A stretch of 64,000 nucleotides of DNA from Rhodopirellula baltica (GTDB taxonomy: Bacteria; Planctomycetota; Planctomycetia; Pirellulales; Pirellulaceae). Both the position numbers and the translations under genes were made by a program. The stretch is from assembly GCA_002901265.1 (NCBI GenBank), contig PPHI01000043.1, forward strand, positions 1 to 64,000, read 5' to 3'. The notes beneath the pieces are model-generated. The model saw only the letters and a list, made by a program, of their open reading frames with translations. It did not search any database and had not been told where the DNA came from. Positions 44,901 through 53,334 of the stretch are shown piece by piece. Position 1 is the first letter of the stretch; every line of letters starts with the position of its first letter.

Positions 44901-47900
44901 CCATAACGAACAGCGTGTACTCACCCGATTCGATAAACGGAGTTTCGAACTCGATGGTTGCATCGTAGGATCCGTCAACAAGCAAGTCGACTTGTCGGTT
45001 TAAGGTACGAATAATGATGTCGTCGCTATCGCCATAGACCGCGTTTGTGGACAGCACCAATCGGTCTGACCAAGGGTTCAGCGCGTCCGAAGCACCCGTG
45101 TTCGAGACGGTGTAGTTGACGGAAATCAGTTCGCCGTTGAATGCCGTTGTCGGAATGTTGTTCGGCGTGATGACAAGGTCCGGCGCATCCAACCGCAAAA
45201 TCCCGCGCGCTTGATCTTCACTAGGCTCCGCGCCAATACCATCGCCGTCTTGATCCATTAAGTTTCCGACGACATCGTTGATCAGCGGCCCCAGCGTAAA
45301 CGAGTAAGCGCCGAGCGCCGTTTGTTTCGCGAACGAGACACGGAACTCCGTCGACGACATCATGATGATTTGACTGATCGGGATCGCGCCGTTGGGACCG
45401 ACGAGCGTAATGTCTTGCGGCGTAAACGTCGCCGGATTGATCGGCTCGTCAAACGTGTAATCGATATAGTCGTACGGCTTGTTGACGAAATCCGGAACGA
45501 AGCTTGCCAACTTTGGACCGACCGAATCGATTGCAAAGAAGTCGGAATAAGCGTCTTGGCCTGCTTCGCCGGTAATCCCGTCACGATCCTGGTCCATCGG
45601 CAGCCCACCGAGGTCTTCGATGTTGGGGCCGACTTCGATTGTGTAGTTGCCGTTTTCTGATTGTGCAGCGAAGCTGACTTCATAAGTACGGCTTCCAACT
45701 GCGGTGATGTTTGTCACCGGGATTTGGCCGGAAGGACCGACCAAACGCAAATCGGCAGCCGTAAAGCTGCTCAAGTTCACCGGTTCGCTGAACGTGATCT
45801 GGGCAGTCGACAGTCCCGGCCCAACGGTATTCATCGGCGAGAAATTGGTGACATAAGGTCCGCCGCCAGCGATTTCCAAACTACCAAAATACCGGTCATC
45901 AAGTTCACCTTCGACGGCATCGCCGTCGGAATCCATTCGGTTGCCGGCAAGGTCCGTGATGTCTGGCCCGATGGCAAATTGGTACACGCCGTCTTGCGTC
46001 GTCCGTTCAACGATTACTCGGAAGACAGTCGGAGAAATTCGCACGATGTCGGTGACAGTGACCTCCCCGCCGGGACCGGTGATTCTCGCGTCACTTGTCG
46101 CGAAACTGTCAGGATCGATCGCGACGTTAAACGTGATATCGAACTCGGTCAAAGCCGAATTGATCGTGCCTGTCGGGGTTTGGCTGACCACGCGAAGGGG
46201 GTCACGTGTCACGCTGATGCGATTGGTGTAGCGATCCTCAACCGCCTCGCCGCTGAGCCCGTCAGCATCTTGATCCAACAAGTTTCCTTGGACATCTTTT
46301 ACTTTCGGATCAATCTCTAACTCGTACACGCCGTTTTGAGGCTGCGCCGAGAAATCAAGTCGGAATCGAGTATTCGTCGCGTCAAGCGTCTTCACGGCGT
46401 TGATGGTGATCGCTTGGCGTGGCAAATGCGCAGCGGACCGAACGGCCAAACCGTCATTCACGGTATCGCCGATCAGTTTGAAGTCAGCGTCAAAGGCGGC
46501 TTTTACACCTGGGGCTGCAGACAGCTCCAATGCACTACCACCTGACCCCTGGAAATAAACCATTCGAAGCGGGTAGTCGCCAGCTTCCGGAAAAGTGAAC
46601 GTCACCAGATCGGTTTGGAATCCTCGCGTCGACGCATACTCCGTTGAGAAGTCACCGATTTCGAGACGGTATCCGTCGTCGGAGCCGATCGCGAACGTCC
46701 ATTCGCCAGCGGTAGGAATCGAAATCGTTGCGATTGCATCGACCGCGAAGTAGCTGCCTTCGATCAAGAGCGGCAAGTTGTCAGTGAAATTGCCAACCGT
46801 CGTTCCGGTATTCAGTTGCCCTTGTTGCTCGATTACGGTCTGCAGATCCAATAAACCAGAATCAAGCAACTTGACTGCCGCGGCGAGCGTTGAGAACGAG
46901 TTTTTCGCTTTCACCGCACGAACGCTGAAACCGGGCTGGATGTCGCTAGGTTCGTGCGCGTCGCGAGCCGCCACGATTTCAGGCGGATAGATTCGGATTG
47001 AGTCCGTTGTCAGTGAAGCCGGATCGATCGCTTCGTCAAACGTGATTTCGATGCTCGACAAAACTTCGGAACTGGTTCCCGAAGGCGTTTGCGAAATGAC
47101 ACGTGGCCCGGTCTTATCAACCCCCAACACCACGAAAAAGACGTCATCTTGCGCTTCGCCAGCAATCCCGTCTGCATCTTGATCCATCGCCGTGCCGACG
47201 GTTCCGACCACGTTCGGACCGATGGAGACGGTGTATGAACCTTCGAGCAAAAAATCATTGCTAAACGTTAATACGACGCTTCGGTCATTCAGCCGGTCGA
47301 CCTTCTGAACCGACAATGCCATCGGTCCAGTGACCGAGACATCTTCAGGTTGAAACGAACTGAAATCGATCGGTCGATCAAAGACAACGTTCAGCTTGGC
47401 TTTGGGCACGAATGGGTCAAGCGTCCCGCTGTCACGCAGAGAAAGGATCTCCGTTGCGGAGACGCTCCGTTCAATCACGGACACTTCATCAATCTTGCCG
47501 GTGAAGAAGTTGCCGTTGTTGTAATTCGAACTGGCGATCCGTATGCGGCGAGATGTCGGGACATAGGCGGTACCGACATCGACGCTGTTTTTCAGTTGGC
47601 CATCGATGTAGATCGAGAGCGTCGTCCCTGCCAAAGTCGCAGCGACATGAGTCCAAACGTCCGTTGACGCAGCGATTCCGCTATCCAGCATCGCCCCGTT
47701 TTTGTAGCGAGCGACATAGTTTCCCGCTTCGATTCCGATCGACCAGTCTCGTCCTTCGTCGTTACCGCCAACGATGTTGTGATGCTGGTCCGTGGTGACG
47801 ATGGTCGGATACACCCATGCAGCCAACGTCCAATCGGACGCCGGTGCCCAGGCACCAAGATCGACGTAATCGCCGTCGCCATCGAACGCGAACGCCGAAC

Positions 47901-50900
47901 CGGTATCGTGGCCGGCTGCATAGCTAGTATTGCCAGCTAGTGTACCGTTACGAGTTCCCCACTGATCCGTCGCGGTGTTCTCCGCTTTGTATTGGTGATG
48001 TGGTAGCTCGCTTGTCACGCCGTCGCGGACGACGTAGCTGACTTGTGGTCCGACCGAGATTGCTGGCGGGCTGGTCAGGAAGTTTGAGTAATTGACGTAG
48101 TCCGATACATTTTCACCATCGGGATTGTCATTACTCGTTCCATCTGCACTGGACGGATCGTTGGGACCGAGAGGGCTTCCCCACCAATTGTTTTCGAAAT
48201 TGGCCAAATCAGGATCATTGCCAGCGTTACGAACCGCGAACGTGTTACCGTCGAAAAAGCTGTTCGTCACCGACGCGGACTGACCGTTGGCGATGTAGAT
48301 GCCAGAATCGTTCACACCGTTGTTGCCAACGACCACGATTCCCGAAGCGGTCAAACTTCCGCTGACAACTTCGATGCCACCATGCCCATTTCCCGAAGTC
48401 GTCGCGGTGTCGATACGACCGCCTAACATTTCGACATTGGCACCATTCACAACCCCAAGTCCGGCTCCATACGACTGGTCGATCACAATGTCCGTGAGCG
48501 TCAGATCGGCTTCGGCGCGAATCGCGTATGAATCGCCAGTACCGACTCCGTCGCCGTTATTGTCACCTGCAAATCGCACGTGCACGTTCGATAGATCGCT
48601 TCCTGGATCGCTAATGACCAGGCCTTCCCAATAGCCTGGATAGATAGCGCTATTGCCGTTCCCGGTCGCGTCGCCGCCAACGGTATCGTCAGCAGCCGCG
48701 GTAAAAACGATCGGCAACTGGGGTGTGCCAATCGCTTGGAGCGTCCCTCGTTCAATATCCAGAATGTATCCGTTGTCGAACTTAACGACGGTCCCGGCCG
48801 CAATCGTTAGGTTCGCAGGACTGTCGGTCGATGCTGTGCCGACGCGCAGATCGCCGCCAACGATATGGATCGGTAGATCTCCATAATCCCAGCTCCGATC
48901 CGAACTCAGCACGCCAGCAGGAATCCAAATCCGATCGCCGCCCAAATTCCCGCTTGCAGTCAGTTGGCTGACATTCGGATCGGCGTCAAGGTGGAAGTAG
49001 TAGGCCGCTCCATAATTGTCTTCGGCGTGAACATTCTGCAGCGTTGGTGCACCTGAAAAGACTTCAATGCCGCGAGAATATCCGTTGGTTATCTTCACGT
49101 TGGTCAGGCGAGTTTGTGTTTCTGGCTCCGTGCCGGTGTGAACGAGTTCGATCGAGCCTGTTGCACCAGTGCCTACGCCGTCGCCGTTGTTGTCACCGGC
49201 ATAGCGGACTTCAACGTTTTCGAGGACATTCCCAGGGCCTTGCAGACGCAGCGACTCCCAATAGCCCGGATACGGCTGACTGTCGGTGCCGTCACCGTTG
49301 CTGTCTCCACCGGCGCTGTCGTCTGTCGCTGCCGTAAACACAACAGGATTACTTGGTGTTCCGATTGCGACCAATGTTCCGTCGGTCGCATTGATCCGAT
49401 ATCCCGGAAGCAATTTAACGACCGTGCCAGCAGCGATATCAAGCGTGACATCGTCGCCACCGCTTGGCTTCGTGACGGTGAGATCACCCGAAGTGATGTG
49501 GATCGGCAGCGAGCCGTAATCCCAAGTCCGATTCGTCTCGAGCGCACCTGATTGTATCTCGATTCGGTCGCCAGCCAGATTTCCTTTTGCAGTCAGCCCA
49601 GACGTGTTCGGATCGGCAATCAGGTTGAAGTAATAAGGAACTCCGTAGCCGTCTTCAACGTAAAGGTTTTGCAGGGTCGGTCGACCGGCATAAACATCAA
49701 TTCCGTTTTCGTAAGACTTGGCGATCTTTACCGAAGTCAGTTGTGCTTGCTCACTTGCTATACCGCCGACATAGTTGACAGCGATCGCCGGCACTCCACC
49801 GACACCGACACCATCGCCGTTGTAGTCGCCAGCATAGTGAAGCTCGACGTTAACCAACCGGTTGTTCGGTCCGGTCAGTACAAGCCCTTCCCAGTAGCCC
49901 GGATACGCGGCGCTGGACGCAGCGTCGCCATTGCTGTCTCCGCCATATTGGTCGTCTGTAAATGCTGTGAATACGATCGGTTCGGAAGGTGTTCCGACCG
50001 CATGCAACGTTCCGGTCGTCGCGTAGATCGCATGCCCGTAGTCCATCTTGACGATCGTGTCAGGTGCAATCGTCAAGACAGCCGGAATTCCATTGGCATC
50101 GCTTTCGATCGCCAAATCGCCGGAAAGAAACACTGGCAAGACGCCATAGTCCCATGTGCGATCTTCCTGCAACGTTCCGCCGTCGATCTGAATTCGGTTG
50201 CCACCCAGGTTCCCAATTCCGGTTAAATCATTGGTTTGCGGCGCAGCGTTCGCAAAGAAGCGGAACGGGATTCCGTACGAGTCGTGAACATGGATCGAGT
50301 CCAGGACTGGCGCGCCACTGACTACGTTCACACCGTTGGAATACGCACGGGTGATGTTGATGTGCCGCAATTCGTTTTGCAGGAGCGGATCACGACTATC
50401 AAAATTGACGTTGATCACCGGGACGGCACCGACGCCAACTCCGTCACCGTTGTAGTCACCGGCATAGCGAATGTTGACATGCTCCAACCGGTTGTTTCCA
50501 GTTTTTAAATCAAAGCCTTCCCAGCGCCCTGGATACGGTGCGGTTGCGTCGCCATCCCCGTTTGAATCACCCGCGATGGCGTCATCAGTAAGTGAAGTGA
50601 ACACGATCGGCAGTGACTCTGAACCGACCGCCTGGATCGTCCCAGAAGTCGTGGTAATCAAAGCGCCACTACGCATTTTGATGACGGAACCGGCGGCGAT
50701 CGTTAAGTCGACCGGGTCTTCATTGGCATCGGGCCCGACCGCCAAATCCCCCGCGACGTCAATCGGCAATGCACCATAGGCCCAATTACGATCGGACTTC
50801 AGGACGCCACCGTCGATCACGATTCGGTCACCGGCTTGATTGCCACTGCCATTGATCCGCAACACTTGCGGATCGGCGATCAACGCAAAGTGATACGGTA

Positions 50901-52173
50901 CGTTGAAGGAATCGTTGACGGTGACATCACGCAGGATTGGCGCGCCCGCGTTGACTTTGACGCCGGTCGAAAACACATCGGTAACCGTGACATTCTCCAA
51001 GCGGTTCTGTTCGCTTGGCAGCAGACTCGTGCTGTTGATCGCAACCGCTGGCGTCGCCCCCACACCAACTCCATCGCCGTTGTAGTCACCGGCATAACGA
51101 ATTTGAACGTTCTCTAAAACGTTGTTCGTGCTATTGAGCGAGATGCTTTCCCAGAACCCTGGATACGGTGTTGTCGCGCTACCATTGGCATTCGAGTCTC
51201 CACCGACCGAATCGTCAGAATTGGCGGTGAACACAATGGGCTCAGTGACGGTACCGATCGCTGAAAGTCGTCCGGTATCCGCGATCAACTCCGCAGCGTT
51301 TGAAAATTTGACGACGGTGCCGGGTGCAATGGTCAGCGTTGCCGGGTTGGACTCGTTGTCTTGACCGATCACCATGTTGCCGGACGTCAGTTCGATCGGC
51401 AGATCGCCATAGTCCCAAGAACGGTTTTCAGTCAGCGTTCCAGGCTGAATCAAGATTTTGTCGCCAGAGGTGTTCCCTGTCGCGGTCAAACCGCTGACTG
51501 TCGGCGCGGCATCTTTGCGAAAGTAAAACGCGCCACCTGAATCAGTGACCGCAACATCAATCAACGTCGGCTTTCCAGATGCGACGTCGATCGCCGTGCT
51601 TCGATTGTTGCTTAGCGAGACATTGCTGAGCGTCGTCTGTTGACTTGCCTCGGTACCGGTGAAATTGAGTTGCAACGCCGGCACGCTACCGGTCCCTATG
51701 CCGTCGCCGTTATTGTCGCCTGCGTAGCGGATCTCGACATTTTCGAAGCGGTTGTTCGGGCCACCGATGGCAATCGATTCCCAAGCCCCAGCGTACGGCA
51801 CCCCCTCGGTCGTCCCAGTCAGGTCTTCACCAACGCTATCGTCCAATGCAGATGTGAACACGATGGGTGAAAGCGCCGATCCGATCGCTTCGACAGTACC
51901 ATCGGAAAACAATTGCCGCGCGGGAGCGAACTTTACGACGGTGCCTGGTTCGATTTGCAGCGTCGCGCCGCTGGGTACCGAAACGTCGCCGGTCACGTGT
52001 ACCGTTCCCGACCAAACTTCATCGGCAGCAAGTGTGCCTGACACCTCCCGCGCGAGCAGTCGGCGAGCTTCCAATTGCTCGGCGCGCGACCGTCGCTTTC
52101 GGCGTTTCAGCCGCTGCTTCGGGGCGGGTGTTAATTGACGAAACGGCCACTTCCAGTCGCGTTGATTGCTCAT
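38965..52173 (-). CDS. Giant multidomain surface protein, N-terminal part (beta-helix, LamG, CARDB)
   Basis: 4402 residues starting at ATG 52173. The basic N-terminus carries RAEQLEARRLLA, the planctomycete LEPR-xLL-type export motif. Six beta-helix repeats of about 210 residues follow (to about 1340), then a LamG/concanavalin-like domain (about 1388-1584), SbsA/Big_5-type Ig domains (VISQTPSGT, ITFDEAIDP) with an inserted PA14-like domain (about 1760-1890), thirteen CARDB repeats (about 2324-4090, pattern DLxV..., WTDRVYLS, GxYxVxVxTD), a PPC-like and an IPT/TIG-like domain. These are carbohydrate- and surface-binding modules, so an adhesin or cell-wall protein is likely. It lies 476 nt downstream of the ECF sigma gene. 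The ORF ends in TGA overlapping the TTG of the next giant ORF; a -1 shift would continue the chain directly. Confidence 0.9.
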   Translation of the reverse strand: MSNQRDWKWPFRQLTPAPKQRLKRRKRRSRAEQLEARRLLAREVSGTLAADEVWSGTVHVTGDVSVPSGATLQIEPGTVVKFAPARQLFSDGTVEAIGSALSPIVFTSALDDSVGEDLTGTTEGVPYAGAWESIAIGGPNNRFENVEIRYAGDNNGDGIGTGSVPALQLNFTGTEASQQTTLSNVSLSNNRSTAIDVASGKPTLIDVAVTDSGGAFYFRKDAAPTVSGLTATGNTSGDKILIQPGTLTENRSWDYGDLPIELTSGNMVIGQDNESNPATLTIAPGTVVKFSNAAELIADTGRLSAIGTVTEPIVFTANSDDSVGGDSNANGSATTPYPGFWESISLNSTNNVLENVQIRYAGDYNGDGVGVGATPAVAINSTSLLPSEQNRLENVTVTDVFSTGVKVNAGAPILRDVTVNDSFNVPYHFALIADPQVLRINGSGNQAGDRIVIDGGVLKSDRNWAYGALPIDVAGDLAVGPDANEDPVDLTIAAGSVIKMRSGALITTTSGTIQAVGSESLPIVFTSLTDDAIAGDSNGDGDATAPYPGRWEGFDLKTGNNRLEHVNIRYAGDYNGDGVGVGAVPVINVNFDSRDPLLQNELRHINITRAYSNGVNVVSGAPVLDSIHVHDSYGIPFRFFANAAPQTNDLTGIGNLGGNRIQIDGGTLQEDRTWDYGVLPVFLSGDLAIESDANGIPAVLTIAPDTIVKMDYGHAIYATTGTLHAVGTPSEPIVFTAFTDDQYGGDSNGDAASSAAYPGYWEGLVLTGPNNRLVNVELHYAGDYNGDGVGVGGVPAIAVNYVGGIASEQAQLTSVKIAKSYENGIDVYAGRPTLQNLYVEDGYGVPYYFNLIADPNTSGLTAKGNLAGDRIEIQSGALETNRTWDYGSLPIHITSGDLTVTKPSGGDDVTLDIAAGTVVKLLPGYRINATDGTLVAIGTPSNPVVFTAATDDSAGGDSNGDGTDSQPYPGYWESLRLQGPGNVLENVEVRYAGDNNGDGVGTGATGSIELVHTGTEPETQTRLTNVKITNGYSRGIEVFSGAPTLQNVHAEDNYGAAYYFHLDADPNVSQLTASGNLGGDRIWIPAGVLSSDRSWDYGDLPIHIVGGDLRVGTASTDSPANLTIAAGTVVKFDNGYILDIERGTLQAIGTPQLPIVFTAAADDTVGGDATGNGNSAIYPGYWEGLVISDPGSDLSNVHVRFAGDNNGDGVGTGDSYAIRAEADLTLTDIVIDQSYGAGLGVVNGANVEMLGGRIDTATTSGNGHGGIEVVSGSLTASGIVVVGNNGVNDSGIYIANGQSASVTNSFFDGNTFAVRNAGNDPDLANFENNWWGSPLGPNDPSSADGTSNDNPDGENVSDYVNYSNFLTSPPAISVGPQVSYVVRDGVTSELPHHQYKAENTATDQWGTRNGTLAGNTSYAAGHDTGSAFAFDGDGDYVDLGAWAPASDWTLAAWVYPTIVTTDQHHNIVGGNDEGRDWSIGIEAGNYVARYKNGAMLDSGIAASTDVWTHVAATLAGTTLSIYIDGQLKNSVDVGTAYVPTSRRIRIASSNYNNGNFFTGKIDEVSVIERSVSATEILSLRDSGTLDPFVPKAKLNVVFDRPIDFSSFQPEDVSVTGPMALSVQKVDRLNDRSVVLTFSNDFLLEGSYTVSIGPNVVGTVGTAMDQDADGIAGEAQDDVFFVVLGVDKTGPRVISQTPSGTSSEVLSSIEITFDEAIDPASLTTDSIRIYPPEIVAARDAHEPSDIQPGFSVRAVKAKNSFSTLAAAVKLLDSGLLDLQTVIEQQGQLNTGTTVGNFTDNLPLLIEGSYFAVDAIATISIPTAGEWTFAIGSDDGYRLEIGDFSTEYASTRGFQTDLVTFTFPEAGDYPLRMVYFQGSGGSALELSAAPGVKAAFDADFKLIGDTVNDGLAVRSAAHLPRQAITINAVKTLDATNTRFRLDFSAQPQNGVYELEIDPKVKDVQGNLLDQDADGLSGEAVEDRYTNRISVTRDPLRVVSQTPTGTINSALTEFDITFNVAIDPDSFATSDARITGPGGEVTVTDIVRISPTVFRVIVERTTQDGVYQFAIGPDITDLAGNRMDSDGDAVEGELDDRYFGSLEIAGGGPYVTNFSPMNTVGPGLSTAQITFSEPVNLSSFTAADLRLVGPSGQIPVTNITAVGSRTYEVSFAAQSENGNYTIEVGPNIEDLGGLPMDQDRDGITGEAGQDAYSDFFAIDSVGPKLASFVPDFVNKPYDYIDYTFDEPINPATFTPQDITLVGPNGAIPISQIIMMSSTEFRVSFAKQTALGAYSFTLGPLINDVVGNLMDQDGDGIGAEPSEDQARGILRLDAPDLVITPNNIPTTAFNGELISVNYTVSNTGASDALNPWSDRLVLSTNAVYGDSDDIIIRTLNRQVDLLVDGSYDATIEFETPFIESGEYTLFVMVDRAEQVFEEDESNNLLTSPLTIEAAAPPADLIVDAISIPALAYRGATVDVTWRVRNDGSATTAVSSWVDRVYLSSDQNRGNDILLGSVTHNGALESDASYTTTRSVLIPSYVTLSDWYVLVEADSTNVVYEPTVENNNVSSSVNLLSVQEKPLPDLIIQAITLQPGVTPTSGESLLVSWEDFNQGDATASSTWIDRVYLSSDDAFSNDDQLLGEAIATADLAVDASVARQISLTLPDGISGSWNLIVVPDAANQVAEGDGEVIGTASAVIEVTGFPYADLTVTEVTAPELLIGDPVDLTVSWTVENVGAGPGRTDSWTDRVYLSTDDIFGDADDRLIGEFQHDGAVPAGQSYSRTEIIALAARTTGRFTLYVQTDATDAVYELENDASNIGTPNHPVDVATSTYSDLFVSDVTVNTQTQPTSGQPLEVNWSVGNRGIATTNRDTWTDYVYVSKKDDGTDLRLIGSSTHGGALAVGASYTRTESFELPRDLDGDYYVYVRTGGPYEFLYGGYDDQGGNQARSGQFDVTYVPPTANLIIQNNEVIIPNAPEGFFDGSQIEISWVVENDALDGNGATEGGWVDRVYLKSTDNSAISYLLGTFDFTDSLGPGNSIRRTELVTLPRATGQFKVYVETDYRNQVIEAVETDNTGVSDALLLNYRPRPDLQVTVDSQYGGMVTAGTSIDVQFTVRNAGTADTPSGGSRWTDRVWLSSSSSSTSGAILLGEFQNGSALAFAGSPNGGATEYTTTGSFLIPRAISGNWFVLVETDAKGNVDEFPNDGNNRDSSAVAIDANPVPPPDLVADFVSGPADTFDNSSFTVRYKVTNRGTGVTDPGSWTDQIWLTLGTDGPKPGRGDRQIGTFRHTGVLDVGESYEATTNVSVPKGLTGQYFLTVYADGYRSVYEVAFAENTNPDAPNDLEGNNYTSTPINVLLTPPSDLRVRTVDVLSTDPLVGGQPVSLSWTVDNIGPTATDRENWADAVYVSDDPVFDSGDQLVFALPHSGRLQTGEEYSQEAEFTLPPSAKGQYLLVRTNVDPRVALTEEEKFLQEVAAVLKRVEAATGKPIGETQIGDIKKFSRSELVAILAGPSNTLVQVYEGPFTDNNVGSAAAAITDGIADLTVQSVSASPTSFSGEPIQVNWTVRNTGNLATYAETRSLTQFVFLSQDPVFDHTRASLVATKTKVLDGPLDVGSTYNDNVTVLSPPGSSGKWYAHVFVNISVRRGVPNLSAFGKDSFPSWPTYFESRVWEGGQKQNNFGTSNEIAVQYAEPNLTISNLSAVPTDPNSGSLMDVSFTVTNNGTRQTRQSKWPDRVYLSTDTSSDAYDIWLGEAFREGALAIGESYDVQLQVRLPYNIGGQFYVIAETDAIFRNQTYFRPLPYPIAEGNIRLQGITDVVEEFNDEGDNQAITPLDIQYVEAPDLVVDTVDFVSQSSPPVNVIGVGNDIHFSYSISNDGGAVPDSQTPFFDRVYLSRDRFLDPSSDHYIAQIRRDSPLSAGETVTVSTSARMPRGITGDYFIIVQTDIPQSARPDGEVIESDETNNITVSNSAILIVEPPPSDLQVISIIAPTSANVGDVASVSWTVENRGNAKTQARVADAAYLSADNVWDIGDQLLGRVESPGVRTLQPGEQYTSTLDFEVPAVLPDGYRIIVRTDIFDDVVEGENNRNNNLTSADVVDVTIPVLRLDVPLGDKLAQGVSRLFQFDASPGQTIEISLDSLDDVGSHELYVAYERLPSPFDYDAAYEGYLNADQTLVIPETLGGRYFLLAQAGVRIDTEDGDYDPRLRSEYDVDLTATRLPFGITGVSPDSGGDDRYVTITVDGAEFPEQAAIRLVRPSLAEFAPVSVNRVDATKMIAVFDLRGAPQGLYDVEVLHPDGRVAIDPYRFQVESADVLASNVGVGGPSQIDLGATGAYGFAIENLANVDTPYTVFEFAFPNIENKVPDLVPGPAIAVQTGLRGDATTIAPLFDSISTFDSSAIAPD
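39900..45200 (-). repeat. Thirteen CARDB repeats
   Basis: Units of about 120-150 residues in the first giant ORF. Each begins with DLxV/DLII, has a central W-x-D-x-VYLS strand motif, and ends with a strand like GxYxLxVxTDxxxxVxE followed by NN. CARDB domains are adhesion modules of secreted proteins. Divergence between units is considerable, so the array is old. Confidence 0.8.
48150..52020 (-). repeat. Six beta-helix repeats of about 630 bp
   Basis: The phrase coding for WDYGDLPI and its variants recurs at about 48890, 49518, 50142, 50772 and 51408, a period of 624-636 nt. Each unit carries IAPGTVVKF, PIVFT...DD..GGDSNGDG, YPGYWE, RYAGDYNGDGVGVG and a pair of parallel beta-helix rungs. The regular spacing points to tandem duplication. 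Confidence 0.85.
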
Positions 52174-52649
52174 CGATGCAGCAATTAATAGAGGAAATCA
52201 TTTCACAGCGAGCCAGACATCCTCTCCAACACAGCCCCAGCGCCAGAGAGGGAACTAGCGATCACCTAAGGTTACCTAGAATGCCCCTTTCGCGAGTGTC
52301 CAATTCACCTGCCTGTACAGATTTTCGCAGGTCATTTGCGGGATTCCGCAATCACTCCAGCTTCCGATTGGTTGATTATCGACCAACCTACACCGCAACA
52401 CTGATGACTGGCCTTCTCGCTACAACCGCGTACGAGGCTGCGACAGGTGCCTTCAACGACATTAGACGCGGCGTTCGTCAAAGAAAACGCCTTTCGCGAA
52501 GGCCTATTTAGGGGCGTATTGGCATGCTGCGGCAAAAGACCAATATCACAATCACGTCTGCACACCACTGGACGCAGCGGGCGCTGACCTTTGGTTTGCT
52601 CCGTCAGTCCGCTGCAGCAAAGTACTCACCGCCAAATGGCAGTTGTCAT
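52174..52649. other. Intergenic region upstream of the giant ORF
   Basis: 476 nt without a gene I can support; short open frames on both strands are weak. It must contain the promoter of the giant locus on the minus strand. An AT-rich patch directly upstream of the start (around 52185-52200) is the only visible hint, and no consensus promoter was found. Confidence 0.4.
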
Positions 52650-53231
52650 CTATTGATCGAGCTGCTTGCGGAGTGCTTTCATGCCTCGATGGAGCAGTCC
52701 GGCGATCGCTCCAGTTGACTTGCCGAGTTCGTCTGCGACTTCGCTCAACTTCATGCCTTCTAAGTAGTGCAGGCGTACAGCGTCAGCCTGGGCCTCGGGC
52801 AACTTGTCGAGCGCCTCGCTGATCTGGATCACGCTCTCGCCCAAAGCAACATTTTGGCTCGGAGAACGATCCGATCCGGCGAGCAGCCCTTCCAAACGCA
52901 TCGACGAAGCGGCCAGCTTCTGTTCCATCGACTGCTCACGACGGATGTCGCGTTTGTCGCGGTGCAAATCACGGTCGAGGTGGCAGAGGTGGTGAGCCAA
53001 AATCTGCCGTAACCAAGCCATCAACTCGGCTTCGGTGCCGCCGCGGAATCCGTCGAAACCCGCGACCGCCTGCATCATCGCTTGCTGGACCATGTCCGAG
53101 GCTCCGATCTTGGCCTGGTACGCCTGCCGCATTCGGGTCCTCGCCAACATCCGTAGGTAGGGTTCGAATTTGGCGATCACGGAAGGATCCGAAGCGTCGA
53201 TCGGGGCCGAATGGGGAGAAGTTTCGCTCAT
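52650..53231 (-). CDS. ECF-type RNA polymerase sigma factor
   Basis: 193 residues with both sigma domains. Region 2 lies at about 20-95 (FEPYLRMLARTRM, DMVQQAMMQAV, ELMAWLRQILAHHLC) and region 4 at about 140-190 (LDKLPEAQADAVRLHYLEGMK, helix-turn-helix LSEVADELGKSTGAIAGLLHRG). The short linker and the region 4 sequence are those of planctomycete ECF factors that direct RNA polymerase to dedicated promoters. No anti-sigma factor gene is next to it. Transcription runs toward the giant surface protein, and it is divergent from ruvB with about 100 nt between the starts. Its targets cannot be told from the sequence. Confidence 0.92.
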   Translation of the reverse strand: MSETSPHSAPIDASDPSVIAKFEPYLRMLARTRMRQAYQAKIGASDMVQQAMMQAVAGFDGFRGGTEAELMAWLRQILAHHLCHLDRDLHRDKRDIRREQSMEQKLAASSMRLEGLLAGSDRSPSQNVALGESVIQISEALDKLPEAQADAVRLHYLEGMKLSEVADELGKSTGAIAGLLHRGMKALRKQLDQ

Positions 53232-53334
53232 GAGCAGAGTTTGAACGCCGAATACGCGCCGACGAGAAATCTTGTTTCGGTTAAAACTAGGCGAACAGAT
53301 TAAACCACGTGGATTTGCACGGACGGAAAACCAA

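Noticed and set aside
39900-52020. CRISPR array suspected from regular repeats
   Set aside because: The repeats are hundreds of bases long, coding and diverged; they are protein domain repeats.
51867-52511. 214-codon plus-strand ORF
   Set aside because: Mostly antisense to the start of the giant gene; Arg/Ser-rich, no domain. Its 3' part lies in the intergenic region but has no support.
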